From contig NZ_JAFREL010000036.1 in NCBI RefSeq assembly GCF_017377655.1, positions 1-64,000 of the forward strand: 64,000 nt of DNA. The letters are read 5' to 3'. Each line of letters begins with the position of its first letter. The first letter of the stretch is position 1. The stretch comes from Candidatus Enterococcus ferrettii (lineage in GTDB: Bacteria > Bacillota > Bacilli > Lactobacillales > Enterococcaceae). The notes beneath the pieces are model-generated. The model ran no database searches. It had not been told where the DNA came from and saw nothing but the letters and a program-made list of their open reading frames with translations. Positions 35,739-44,004 of this stretch are shown here, piece after piece. The translations under genes and the position numbers were made by a program.

Positions 35739-36506
35739 CTAATTTATGAACTTTACAAGAGAACTGTAATTCTCCTTCACGTCATTTGGCAGCTGATTAT
35801 CGGTGATTAAACTAGACAATTGTTCTAAGGTAGCAAAGGTAGCAATAGATTTCTTTTCAAATTTTGTACTGTCAATCAAAGCCACCGCTTGCGAAGCTAA
35901 CTCAACCATTTTTTTCTTTAGCTCAACTTCATAAAGGTTAAAATCAGATAAACCACCAGTTGTTGAAATTGCATAGGCAGAAGTAAATAAGGTGTCGATG
36001 TTTACCTTCTTTAAAATTTCAAGCCCCAGTGTACCCTCAACGGCATTAGAAGTTCCCTTGACTACGCCGCCAATTAAAATCACTGTTAAATTCAAATTTT
36101 CCTTCAATAGAGAAGCGGTTCGCAAGCCGTTCGTCAGTACCGTGATCTTCAAATCAGAATGGTTAATTACTTTAGCTAGTTCGTAGCAAGTAGAACTGGC
36201 ATCCAAGATAATGCATTCACCGTCTGTAATCAATTGGAAGGCTTTTATCGCGATCTCTGCTTTCTTCTCGATATTCTTTTGTTTACGAATGTCGTAATTA
36301 CGGTCGATTTTTATCGTTTCTTCTTCTTTGGTTCGTGTGGCTCCTCCGTGCGTACGAATCAGCATGTTGTTCTCACTCAAATAATTTAGATCGGAACGAA
36401 TCGTTGCTTTTGATACATGGAGTTTTTTTGTTAGATCGTTTACCGAAACAGAGCCTTGTTCTTGCAGCAAAGACAAGATAGCCTCTCTTCGTTGATTTGT
36501 ATACAT
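35739..36506 (-). CDS. DeoR family transcriptional regulator
   Basis: A 255-residue repressor with an N-terminal helix-turn-helix (SVNDLTKKLHVSKATIRSDLNYL, about 20-42) and a C-terminal sugar-phosphate sensor with GGVVKGTSNAVEG and IDSTKFEKKS. GGAGG lies 8 nt before ATG 36506; the longer frame to 36584 is not credible. Divergent from, and most likely repressor of, the rpiB-to-transketolase operon. Confidence 0.87.
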   Translation of the reverse strand: MYTNQRREAILSLLQEQGSVSVNDLTKKLHVSKATIRSDLNYLSENNMLIRTHGGATRTKEEETIKIDRNYDIRKQKNIEKKAEIAIKAFQLITDGECIILDASSTCYELAKVINHSDLKITVLTNGLRTASLLKENLNLTVILIGGVVKGTSNAVEGTLGLEILKKVNIDTLFTSAYAISTTGGLSDFNLYEVELKKKMVELASQAVALIDSTKFEKKSIATFATLEQLSSLITDNQLPNDVKENYSSLVKFIN

Positions 36507-36542
36507 AAAGTAGTCCTCCAAACTATAGTAGCTTTTGCCTAA

Positions 36543-36768
36543 AGTATAAATCAACGCTTTCGAAAACGCAAACTTTATCTTCATTTGCTTTCGTTTTCGT
36601 TGGATGGTAAGAATAAATGACTATAAGAGAAAACCTGATTTTTATAATGTTTTCTGGTGCTGGATCGAATGGAAACAGTAAATTAGGCATGGATATGTCC
36701 TAGTAATTACACCAAAACGAAAACAAACGAAAATATAAGTTGACAAAACGAAAGTTTGATATTATGAT
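36543..36768 (+). promoter_or_regulatory. Promoter and CGAAA operators of the sugar operon
   Basis: TTGACA (36740-36745) and TATGAT (36763-36768) are 17 bp apart. Repeats of the DeoR type ACGAAA surround it: AACGAAAACAAACGAAAA upstream and ACGAAAG inside the spacer. Further copies in reverse orientation stand near 36585-36601 at the regulator side. The DeoR protein should bind here and release on a sugar phosphate. Confidence 0.65.
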
Positions 36769-36813
36769 AAGTTTAACAAAAAGTTAGAAATACGAAAGGA
36801 AAGAGGAAGTAAT

Positions 36814-37266
36814 ATGAAAATTGGACTTGGTTCTGACCATAATGCATTTGAAATGAAAAATCAATTGAAGGCTCACATTGAATCTAAAGGAATTGAAGTA
36901 GTTGATTATGGTTGCTACTCCACTGAAGAAGTGGATTATCCCAACGTAGCTTTTAATGTAGCCAACGGGGTAGTAGGAAAAGAGATAGAACGCGGGATTT
37001 TATTTTGTGGAACAGGTATTGGAATGGCGATGGCTGCTAATAAGATTCCTGGAGTAAGAGCTGCCCAGGTTCATGATACGTATTCTGCAGAGCGGGCTCA
37101 ACTCAGCAACAATGCTCAAATTATTACACTAGGTTCCAAGGTAGTTGGTATTGAAGTTGCCAAAAAAATCGTTGATGAATATTTGTCAGTTCATTTTGAA
37201 GGTGGAAATTCGGCACGTAAGATCGATCAGATAATGGAAAAGGAAGCAGAAGTCAGTAATCACTAA
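36814..37266 (+). CDS. rpiB: RpiB/LacAB family sugar-phosphate isomerase
   Basis: A 150-residue isomerase with SDHNAFEMK at the start, the catalytic Cys in LFCGTGIGMAMAANK and HDTYSAERA. Annotated members isomerise ribose-5-phosphate. In erythritol/threitol pathways a close homologue (EryI) isomerises D-erythrulose-4-phosphate to D-erythrose-4-phosphate. First gene of a DeoR-controlled operon that also encodes a TPI-like protein and DhaK homologues, so the tetrose role is a real alternative. Confidence 0.88.
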   Translation: MKIGLGSDHNAFEMKNQLKAHIESKGIEVVDYGCYSTEEVDYPNVAFNVANGVVGKEIERGILFCGTGIGMAMAANKIPGVRAAQVHDTYSAERAQLSNNAQIITLGSKVVGIEVAKKIVDEYLSVHFEGGNSARKIDQIMEKEAEVSNH

Positions 37267-37281
37267 CTAGGGGGAAGAAAC

Positions 37282-37926
37282 ATGAAGTTCTTTTTAGATA
37301 CAGCTAACGTATCAGAAATCAAACGAATCAATGAACTAGGATTAGTAGATGGTGTAACAACCAATCCGACAATCATTTCTAAAGAGGGACGCGATTTTAA
37401 GGAAGTGATCACGGAAATATGTGGTTTGATCACTGGACCAGTCAGTGCAGAGGTAATTGGGCTAGACACTGAGAGCATGGTAAAAGAAGCACGAGGCATA
37501 GCCAAATGGGCTGATAATGTAGTGGTCAAGATACCGATGACTGAAGATGGTTTGCGAGCTGTAAATCAACTAAGTAAAGAGGGGATTAAGACGAACGTAA
37601 CTTTGGTGTTCACTGTAGCACAGGGGTTAATGGCAGCTAAAGCTGGAGCAGACTATGTAAGCCCCTTTGTTGGTCGATTAGATGACATCGCGACTGACAG
37701 CTTGGCTCTCATTAAGAATCTCAAACAGGTATTGACTCAATATAACTATCAAACAGAGATAATTGCTGCCAGTATTCGCAGTCTGAAGCATGTAGAAGAT
37801 GTGGCAGAGTTAGGTTCAGATATTGCGACTATTCCAGGTAGTCTGTTTCCTAAGTTATGGTCTCATCCATTAACTGAAGCAGGGATTCAATCATTTTTGA
37901 AAGATTGGGAAGTATTTAAGCAATAA
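37282..37926 (+). CDS. fsa: Fructose-6-phosphate aldolase / short transaldolase
   Basis: A 214-residue class I aldolase of the TalC/MipB group. The Schiff-base Lys is in [14 protein letters not shown] (about 80-94), with [12 protein letters not shown] at the start and the [10 protein letters not shown] loop. FSA cleaves fructose-6-phosphate into dihydroxyacetone and glyceraldehyde-3-phosphate; relatives are transaldolases. Either fits an operon with DhaK and transketolase. GGGGGAAG precedes the ATG. Confidence 0.87.
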   Translation: MKFFLDTANVSEIKRINELGLVDGVTTNPTIISKEGRDFKEVITEICGLITGPVSAEVIGLDTESMVKEARGIAKWADNVVVKIPMTEDGLRAVNQLSKEGIKTNVTLVFTVAQGLMAAKAGADYVSPFVGRLDDIATDSLALIKNLKQVLTQYNYQTEIIAASIRSLKHVEDVAELGSDIATIPGSLFPKLWSHPLTEAGIQSFLKDWEVFKQ

Positions 37927-37949
37927 ACAAGTTGAAGGGGGACTAAATC

Positions 37950-38726
37950 ATGCGAAACCCAATTGTTGGTATTAGTTTAAAAATGTATCAAAACAGAATT
38001 GATGCTGCACGAGCCTTTGCACATGGGATTGTAGAAGAAGTTGGGGAAGAAACGAAGATTGAACAGTTTATGTGTCCGGGGATGGGAGTTATCTATTCGG
38101 TAGCGATGATTTTGAAGGAATCAAGAATTGGCTTAGGTGTTCAAAATATTGCACCGACAGTCAACGGAGCGTTGACGGGAGAATTTTCAGTTGAATCCTT
38201 AAGAGATATGAGAGGCAGCTATGCGGAGATTGGTCATATTGAGCGGCGTACTATTTTTTCTGAGACAGATGAGTTAATTAATCAGAAGGTTCGTGTGGCC
38301 TTAAAAAATGATATTACGCCAGTGCTGTGCATTGGGGAAGTTATTAAGACCGATGATTATGCTGAAATTAAAGACCTCATGAAAAAGCAGCTATTTTTAG
38401 ATTTGTTCCAAATTAATGGCGAAGAGGCTGCAAGAGTGATTCTAGCTTATGAACCTGCTTGGGCGGTGGGGAAAACAAGTGCGGCCAGTGCAGTACATGT
38501 TCACCAGGTTCACCGATTAATTCGTGAGGCAGTTACTGAATTATACGATCAGCAAACGGCCGAAAAAATCCGTATCATCTATGGTGGATCAGTGTCACCG
38601 GAAAATACTCCACTTATAGTCTCTGACGAGAATGTGGATGGTGTTTTCGTTGGACGATTCGGTCATGATCCAAAGCGTTATGCCAGTATCGTCGAAATTG
38701 TGAAAAAAGCAAAGGAGCGTGCATAA
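37950..38726 (+). CDS. Triosephosphate isomerase-like protein (divergent)
   Basis: A 258-residue TIM barrel. The catalytic His is in EIGHIERR (usual: LGHSERR), Glu in AYEPAWAVGK, and the phosphate loop IYGGSVSPEN is intact. The normally invariant Asn of GNWKMN is replaced: the segment reads GISLKMYQ, keeping the Lys. Similar changes are expected in tetrulose-phosphate isomerases (EryH/LerI type). It is unlikely to be the housekeeping enzyme. Its stop overlaps the next start. Confidence 0.85.
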   Translation: MRNPIVGISLKMYQNRIDAARAFAHGIVEEVGEETKIEQFMCPGMGVIYSVAMILKESRIGLGVQNIAPTVNGALTGEFSVESLRDMRGSYAEIGHIERRTIFSETDELINQKVRVALKNDITPVLCIGEVIKTDDYAEIKDLMKKQLFLDLFQINGEEAARVILAYEPAWAVGKTSAASAVHVHQVHRLIREAVTELYDQQTAEKIRIIYGGSVSPENTPLIVSDENVDGVFVGRFGHDPKRYASIVEIVKKAKERA

Positions 38727-39109
38727 TGTTCGGAATTATCTTAGTTTCTCATAGTCAAAAAATTACTGATGGTACAAAAGAAATGATTGAGGAAATGACT
38801 GGCAGCAGCAGTAATGTTCGAATTATTTCAGCAGGTGGAACCGGTGATGGACGTCTAGGTACAAATGCAGTGATGATCATGGAAGTTATCGAAGCCAACT
38901 CGGATTGCGAACATATCTTGATTTTTTGCGATATTGGAAGCGCTATTTTAAGTTCAGAAACAGCAGTCGAGCTGATTGAAGACGAAGAATTAACTGCTAG
39001 GATCGATATTATGGATTGTCCATTGGTGGAAGGGGCATTTGCCGTGGCAGTTCAAGCATCCGTCTGTCAGGACAAAGCTTCAGTTTTAAGGGAGCTGGAA
39101 TATATTTAA
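38726..39109 (+). CDS. dhaM: PTS-dependent dihydroxyacetone kinase phosphoryl donor (DhaM, EIIA domain)
   Basis: A 127-residue EIIA domain of the mannose family with the phosphorylated His in ILVSHSQK (about residue 9) and GGTGDGRLGT. It takes phosphate from HPr and re-charges the ADP held by DhaL. Only the EIIA part is present, without fused HPr or EI as in E. coli. Confidence 0.9.
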   Translation: MFGIILVSHSQKITDGTKEMIEEMTGSSSNVRIISAGGTGDGRLGTNAVMIMEVIEANSDCEHILIFCDIGSAILSSETAVELIEDEELTARIDIMDCPLVEGAFAVAVQASVCQDKASVLRELEYI

Positions 39110-39145
39110 GTTAGTAATAAAATATTTATATAAGGAGCGGTTCGA

Positions 39146-39568
39146 ATGAAGTTTTTAAGAAGTATGGTCGGTTACATGGTTGCTGGGGTAATTGTTATGA
39201 CAGTTTGGAACGAACTTGGCAGTTTTGGTATTTTTGGTGGATATTTAGCAGCGGGTATTATTATTGGTCCAATGTGGTTTATGAATCATTATGTAAATTT
39301 AACAGGAAACGAAGACGATGCAGCTTTTGTCGATATGGGGCTAGCCATCGGTGTGTGTGGAATCATGCGGGATACCATGATGAATGGAACAGCAGCTTTT
39401 ACGGCCTCTTTGCCAACGATTGGGATTGTCATTTTGGGTGCGATTGCTGGTGGAATTGTCGCGGCGGCCTTTGAGAAGAGTATGTCAGTTGAGAATGAAC
39501 GAGAAATTAATGCACCCGAACCAGGGATGACAGAAAAAGAGCTTGATCGTTTAAGTATAAAAGACTAA
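39146..39568 (+). CDS. Small membrane protein, Lin0368-like putative glycerol/polyol transporter subunit
   Basis: A 140-residue protein with about four hydrophobic segments and the family-like stretch NELGSFGIFGGYLAAGIIIGPMWF... (residues about 23-48). The C-terminus (last 30 residues) is charged. It sits in a dha-type operon next to a similar 113-residue protein, as in the Listeria operon lin0368/lmo0344-0351. Proposed to be one of two subunits of a transporter for glycerol, dihydroxyacetone or a tetrulose; unproven. Confidence 0.7.
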   Translation: MKFLRSMVGYMVAGVIVMTVWNELGSFGIFGGYLAAGIIIGPMWFMNHYVNLTGNEDDAAFVDMGLAIGVCGIMRDTMMNGTAAFTASLPTIGIVILGAIAGGIVAAAFEKSMSVENEREINAPEPGMTEKELDRLSIKD

Positions 39569-39586
39569 ATAACAGGAGGAAAGACA

Positions 39587-39928
39587 ATGACGTTAGGACT
39601 AGGAATTGCAACATTCTGTGGAGGTTTCTTGTTTCCCTTTGTAATTCGCATGGCTTGGGGGAAGATGGTGGATAATTGGGGACCGATTGGTGGTTGGATG
39701 GCAGCATTATTTATTGTTGGTACTGTCTGGTGTATTAACCACGGAATTTCCACCCCAATGATCACGCAATCTGGTGCAGCTTGGGTGGATCAGGGATTGG
39801 CGGCCGGTGTTGGTGTTTGGGTAGCTTCCGCTTTAGTAGGAGGGAATGTAAAAAAATCATTCCCTAAAATAGCCGCAGCAGTATCTGGTGGACTATTAGG
39901 CGGCCTGTTGATTTCATTATTCTTATAA
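39587..39928 (+). CDS. Small membrane protein, second putative polyol transporter subunit
   Basis: A 113-residue hydrophobic protein with three or four membrane segments. The tract GPIGGWMAALFIVGTVWCINHG parallels the first subunit (same W/G/N-H pattern), suggesting an old duplication and a heteromeric complex. GGAGG precedes the ATG. It lies between the first subunit and dhaK. Confidence 0.7.
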   Translation: MTLGLGIATFCGGFLFPFVIRMAWGKMVDNWGPIGGWMAALFIVGTVWCINHGISTPMITQSGAAWVDQGLAAGVGVWVASALVGGNVKKSFPKIAAAVSGGLLGGLLISLFL

Positions 39929-39952
39929 AAATAAAAAGGGGAGAGAAAAAAG

Positions 39953-40945
39953 ATGAAACGATTAATTAATGATGGATACGATGTAGTAGAGGAAATGTTA
40001 GAAGGATACGAAGCAGCGAATAACAAATATGTTTCGATTGATCTGGAAAATAGAGTAGTTGTCAGTAAAGTCATGAGTGAAGAACCACGGGTGCGGATTA
40101 TTGTTGGTGGCGGGTCTGGCCATGAACCAATGTTTTTGGGTTATGTTGGGAAAGACTTTGCGGATGCAGCAGTAGTGGGTAATGTAAATACCTCGCCAGC
40201 ACCTGATGCTTGTTATGAAGCTGTCAAAGCTGTAGACAGCGGCAAAGGTTGTTTATATTTGTACGGGAATTATGCCGGAGATGTCATGAACTTCGATATG
40301 GGAGCTGAAATGGCATTGGAAGAAAATGGTATCCGGGTAGAAACGGTAACTATCACGGACGATGTTTTCTCAGCTAAAGAGAAAAAGGATCGTCGAGGAG
40401 TTGCGGGAGACCTGCCTGTATTCAAGGTTGCAGGTAGTGCGGCCGCCAAAGGATACGATTTAGATCAAGTAAAAACCGTTACCGAAAAAGCCAACGACAA
40501 CACGTATTCATTAGGAGTAGCGTTATCATCTTCAACATTGCCAGTAACCGGCGAACCAATTTTTCAAATGGATGAAGGGGATATGGAGATTGGCATGGGA
40601 ATTCACGGTGAACCAGGAATTGAACGACGAAAAATCGAAAAAGCTGATAAAATCATTGATGAATTGATGCATTACATTTTAGAAGACGCCAAAATTACCG
40701 AGGGTGACGAAGTTTACGTATTGATTAATGGGCTAGGTGCACTACCTGTAATGGATCAATATATCTGCTACCGTCGTGTCAATCAGATTTTGAAGGAAAA
40801 AGGTATTAGAATTAACCGTACAGATGTCGGCAACTACGCTACTTCAATGGATATGGCAGGTATGTCAGTTACTTTGGTGAAATTAGATGATGAAATCAAA
40901 GAGTTACTCGATGCACCGTGTGATACACCATACTATAAGCTGTAA
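39953..40945 (+). CDS. dhaK: Dihydroxyacetone kinase subunit DhaK
   Basis: A 330-residue kinase subunit that binds the ketose. The covalent His is in GMGIHGEPGIERR (about residue 218), and NYAGDVMNFDMGAEMA and GGGSGHEPMF form the substrate pocket. Works with DhaL (ADP) and DhaM. In Mycobacterium, homologues phosphorylate L- or D-erythrulose. Annotated as dihydroxyacetone-specific by convention. Confidence 0.92.
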   Translation: MKRLINDGYDVVEEMLEGYEAANNKYVSIDLENRVVVSKVMSEEPRVRIIVGGGSGHEPMFLGYVGKDFADAAVVGNVNTSPAPDACYEAVKAVDSGKGCLYLYGNYAGDVMNFDMGAEMALEENGIRVETVTITDDVFSAKEKKDRRGVAGDLPVFKVAGSAAAKGYDLDQVKTVTEKANDNTYSLGVALSSSTLPVTGEPIFQMDEGDMEIGMGIHGEPGIERRKIEKADKIIDELMHYILEDAKITEGDEVYVLINGLGALPVMDQYICYRRVNQILKEKGIRINRTDVGNYATSMDMAGMSVTLVKLDDEIKELLDAPCDTPYYKL

Positions 40946-40959
40946 GAAAGAGGTGCCTA

Positions 40960-41607
40960 ATGAGTGAGATGACATTTGACAAACAATTTTTTGGCCGCAG
41001 TTTGGCGTCTATGGCTGAGCTGACGGAAAAGAATCGTGATTACTGGACCAAACTGGATTCTGATATTGGCGATGGCGATCACGGTATTAACATGAGTATC
41101 GGTTTTCGAGCAGTTTCGGCTAAACTGGAAGAAAATTTGGAAAATGCGGAAGACATTACAAGTCTGCTGAAAAAATCTGGTATGCTGCTGCTAAGCAAAG
41201 TAGGTGGAGCTTCGGGTCCGCTATATGGCAGTTTTTTCATAAAAATGGGAAAAGATATTACGGGACAAACTGAAATTACTTTTTCAGATTTTGTCGGGAT
41301 GATTAAAAATGGAGTAGAAGCCATTCAATTTCGCGGTAAAGCAGAGCTGGGAGATAAAACGATGTTGGATGCATTACTGCCAGGTCTCGAGTATCTGGAG
41401 GCACATCAAACAGATTCGAACCCGGTCGTTGTATTGGAAGAAGCGGTAGCGATTATGAGGCAAGGTGCAGAGTCCACCATCCCGTTAATCGCTAAAAAAG
41501 GCCGAGCTATGCGTTTGGGGGAACGGGCCATTGGACACAAAGATCCCGGTTCAGAATCTTCATGGATGCTGATCAATGTCTTTTTAGAAGAAATGAAAAC
41601 AGTCTGA
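40960..41607 (+). CDS. dhaL: Dihydroxyacetone kinase subunit DhaL
   Basis: A 215-residue ADP-binding subunit with the metal/nucleotide motif DSDIGDGDHGINM (about 30-42), GGASGPLYG and the C-terminal RAIGHKDPGSES. AGAGGTG precedes the ATG. ADP stays bound and is phosphorylated by DhaM. Confidence 0.93.
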   Translation: MSEMTFDKQFFGRSLASMAELTEKNRDYWTKLDSDIGDGDHGINMSIGFRAVSAKLEENLENAEDITSLLKKSGMLLLSKVGGASGPLYGSFFIKMGKDITGQTEITFSDFVGMIKNGVEAIQFRGKAELGDKTMLDALLPGLEYLEAHQTDSNPVVVLEEAVAIMRQGAESTIPLIAKKGRAMRLGERAIGHKDPGSESSWMLINVFLEEMKTV

Positions 41608-41608
41608 A

Positions 41609-42436
41609 ATGGAAGCGAGAATGATGATGAATTTGAAACTAAAAGCAGCAGAACTGCGGCATGACATTATCCAATCACTGGCAGCTGCTAAATCTGGACA
41701 TCCTGGTGGTTCCCTGTCAACGATTGATATTCTAACGGTTCTGTACTATCAAGAGATGGAAATTACGCCTGAAAATTTTGCGGAAAAGGACCGAGATCAC
41801 TTCATTCTCTCCAAGGGGCATGCGGCTCCGGCTCTGTATGCGGTGTTGGCTGATAAAGGTTTTTTCCAAAAAGAGGAGTTGCTTAAGCTTCGAAAATTTG
41901 GCAGCCTGCTCCAAGGTCATCCTGATCGGATTAAAACACCGGGAGTGGATTCTTCCAGCGGCTCCCTTGGTCAAGGGTTATCAATTGCCAATGGTTTGGC
42001 TTTGGCGAAACGTTTGGACGGCAGTCAAAAAGGGGTCTACGTATTGCTAGGTGATGGCGAATTACAGGAGGGTCAAATTTGGGAAGCCGCAATGACGGCA
42101 GCCCATTATCAATTGGATCATCTTATTGCTTTTGTTGATAATAACGGTCTGCAAATTGATGGTACCAATCAAGAAGTCATGGCTGTAGAGAATATAGGTG
42201 AAAAGTTCGCTGCCTTTAATTGGTTCGTCCTGAAGGCAGATGGACATGACGTTGATTCGCTAACCCAAGCAATTCAGCAAGCTAAAGCCTATAAGCAGGG
42301 ACCATCTGTTATTATTTGCAATACAATTAAAGGCAAAGGTGTCAGTTTTATGGAAAATCAAGTTGGTTGGCACGGCAAGGCTCCTTCAACAGACGAAGCT
42401 CAGCGAGCATTAGCTGAATTAAAGGAGGCTTACTAA
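41609..42436 (+). CDS. Transketolase N-terminal subunit
   Basis: A 275-residue TPP-binding half of a split transketolase. GDGELQEGQIWEA (about 148-160) is the TPP-Mg motif and SKGHAAPALYAVL the catalytic His region. The true start may be one of the ATG codons at 41621-41627 rather than 41609; the ribosome site is ambiguous. The missing pyrimidine and C-terminal domains are in the next gene. Confidence 0.9.
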   Translation: MEARMMMNLKLKAAELRHDIIQSLAAAKSGHPGGSLSTIDILTVLYYQEMEITPENFAEKDRDHFILSKGHAAPALYAVLADKGFFQKEELLKLRKFGSLLQGHPDRIKTPGVDSSSGSLGQGLSIANGLALAKRLDGSQKGVYVLLGDGELQEGQIWEAAMTAAHYQLDHLIAFVDNNGLQIDGTNQEVMAVENIGEKFAAFNWFVLKADGHDVDSLTQAIQQAKAYKQGPSVIICNTIKGKGVSFMENQVGWHGKAPSTDEAQRALAELKEAY

Positions 42437-42437
42437 A

Positions 42438-43361
42438 ATGAAGAAAGCCACAAGACAGGCTTACGGAGAAACCTTAGTCAAGCTCAAAAATCATCCTGAT
42501 TTGGTGGTGTTAGACGCCGACTTGTCTGGAGCTACTAAAACGGACATTTTTGCTAAAGCTGTTCCTGATAAATTCTTTAATTTAGGAATCGCAGAAGCTG
42601 ATTTAATCGGAACTGCAGCAGGCTTGGCTTTAGGTGGCAAAAGACCTTTCGCCAGCAGCTTCGCCATTTTTGCAGCGGGTAGGGCCTACGAACAAATTAG
42701 AAATGCGGTCGCCTATCAAAAGTTAAATGTGGTTATTGCTGCTACCCATGCTGGAATTACTGTTGGTGAAGATGGCGGGTCTCATCAAGCAATTGAAGAT
42801 TTAGCATTAATGCGAGTGATTCCTGGGATGACGATTTTAAACCCTGCGGATGATTTGGAAACAGAAGCAGCGATTGATGCTATTTTGGCTCAAAATGGAC
42901 CGGTTTATTTACGATTGGGTCGGCTGGCCGTACAAAGAGTTCACAAGACCAAACCTGTTTTCGATATTGGGAAAGGGGAAACCTTGACGGAGGGGGCAGA
43001 CGGAACGATTATAGCAACCGGACTGATGGTACAAGAAGTTCTAGAAGCTGCAAAAATTTTAGCAAAACAAAGGATTAAAGTACGAGTACTAAACTTCTCA
43101 ACTATCAAACCTTTAGACGAAGCATTAGTTTTGCAAGCTGCTAGGGAAACACCATGGATTATTACAGCAGAAGAGCACAGTATTATTGGCGGGTTAGGTA
43201 GTGCAGTGGCAGAATTTCTGGCTGAGCACCATCCAGCCAATGTCGTAAAAATTGGAGTGAAAGACTGTTTTGGTCAATCCGGGGATCCCAAGTTGCTAAA
43301 AGAGCATTATGGCTTAACTGCAGAAAACTTGGTAAATAGAGTGGTTCAATTAAATAAATAA
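42438..43361 (+). CDS. Transketolase C-terminal subunit
   Basis: A 307-residue partner with the pyrimidine domain (AGITVGEDGGSHQAIEDLALMR, about 105-126) and a C-terminal regulatory domain. One nt separates it from the N-terminal subunit, after AAAGGAGG. Split transketolases are common in sugar-specific operons (apiose, sulfoquinovose, DXP-like). Last gene of the operon; it can use erythrose-4-phosphate as acceptor. Confidence 0.9.
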   Translation: MKKATRQAYGETLVKLKNHPDLVVLDADLSGATKTDIFAKAVPDKFFNLGIAEADLIGTAAGLALGGKRPFASSFAIFAAGRAYEQIRNAVAYQKLNVVIAATHAGITVGEDGGSHQAIEDLALMRVIPGMTILNPADDLETEAAIDAILAQNGPVYLRLGRLAVQRVHKTKPVFDIGKGETLTEGADGTIIATGLMVQEVLEAAKILAKQRIKVRVLNFSTIKPLDEALVLQAARETPWIITAEEHSIIGGLGSAVAEFLAEHHPANVVKIGVKDCFGQSGDPKLLKEHYGLTAENLVNRVVQLNK

Positions 43362-43365
43362 GAAT

Positions 43366-43399
43366 AAGCGGGCCATTCGAGAAAATGGTTCGCTTGTTT
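43366..43399 (+). terminator. Terminator of the rpiB-transketolase operon
   Basis: AAGCGGGCCATT pairs with AATGGTTCGCTT (two G-T pairs), 6-nt loop, followed by GTTT. The T run is short. Confidence 0.55.
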
Positions 43400-43474
43400 C
43401 TGTTGGCTATTTTTCCACACTTTCCCAAAACTCTCAACAGGTGGTATACTAAAAGAAAAAAAGAAGGTCTTATT

Positions 43475-43897
43475 ATGGCATTTTTTAAAGAAATTGGTGA
43501 AGCAGTTGGAGCCGTGCGCGGTGGGATAATCAGTGGCGTAACGAATATTGCAGCGGAACTAACGGATAGTGATGATCTAAGAGAAATTAGTAAAGACGTT
43601 TTTGAGCGGAACAAAGCAGTAGGTAAAGTAGTCGGTCAAACATTAGATGGGGTGGCTAATACTGCAGTAGGTACGATTGGTAAACAAAGAATTCGTCGAG
43701 ATGATGGACTGGAAGATTTAGGTGAAGTGGTTGAACAAACCAAGGACGGTGTAGTCAGAACGATCAACTTTACTACACAACAGGTTGGAGAAGTATTAGA
43801 TGGCGTAAAAATCAACGATAGTAAAAAGGTTGTTTCTAGTGCTAAAAAACTGGCTAAAGAATCGGTAGTCGGTTTGTTAACATTCAAGAAGTTTTAA
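43475..43897 (+). CDS. Hypothetical protein, 140 residues
   Basis: Not recognised. A glycine- and valine-rich, amphipathic protein (AVGAVRGGIISGVTNIAAEL near the start, GQTLDGVANTAVGTIG in the middle) with no signal peptide and no strong membrane segment. AAGAAGG lies before ATG 43475; an extended frame from 43385 runs into the upstream terminator. TGGTATACT at about 43442-43450 is a likely extended -10. Monocistronic. Confidence 0.65.
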   Translation: MAFFKEIGEAVGAVRGGIISGVTNIAAELTDSDDLREISKDVFERNKAVGKVVGQTLDGVANTAVGTIGKQRIRRDDGLEDLGEVVEQTKDGVVRTINFTTQQVGEVLDGVKINDSKKVVSSAKKLAKESVVGLLTFKKF

Positions 43898-43899
43898 AG

Positions 43900-43925
43900 G
43901 AGGCTGATTTCAGTCTCTTTTTTTT
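43900..43925 (+). terminator. Terminator of the 140-residue protein gene
   Basis: GAGGCTG/CAGTCTC stem with a 4-nt loop and eight T. Confidence 0.75.
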
Positions 43926-44004
43926 CCTCTCCTGTAAGCATATCAGTTAAGCAACATTGAAAATCATGCTACCATGAAGAAAAATGAGACTAGAGGAAAA
44001 AACG

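Noticed and set aside
43183..43614. 143-residue minus-strand frame across the operon end
   Set aside because: Covers parts of two plus-strand genes and a terminator, without a ribosome site.
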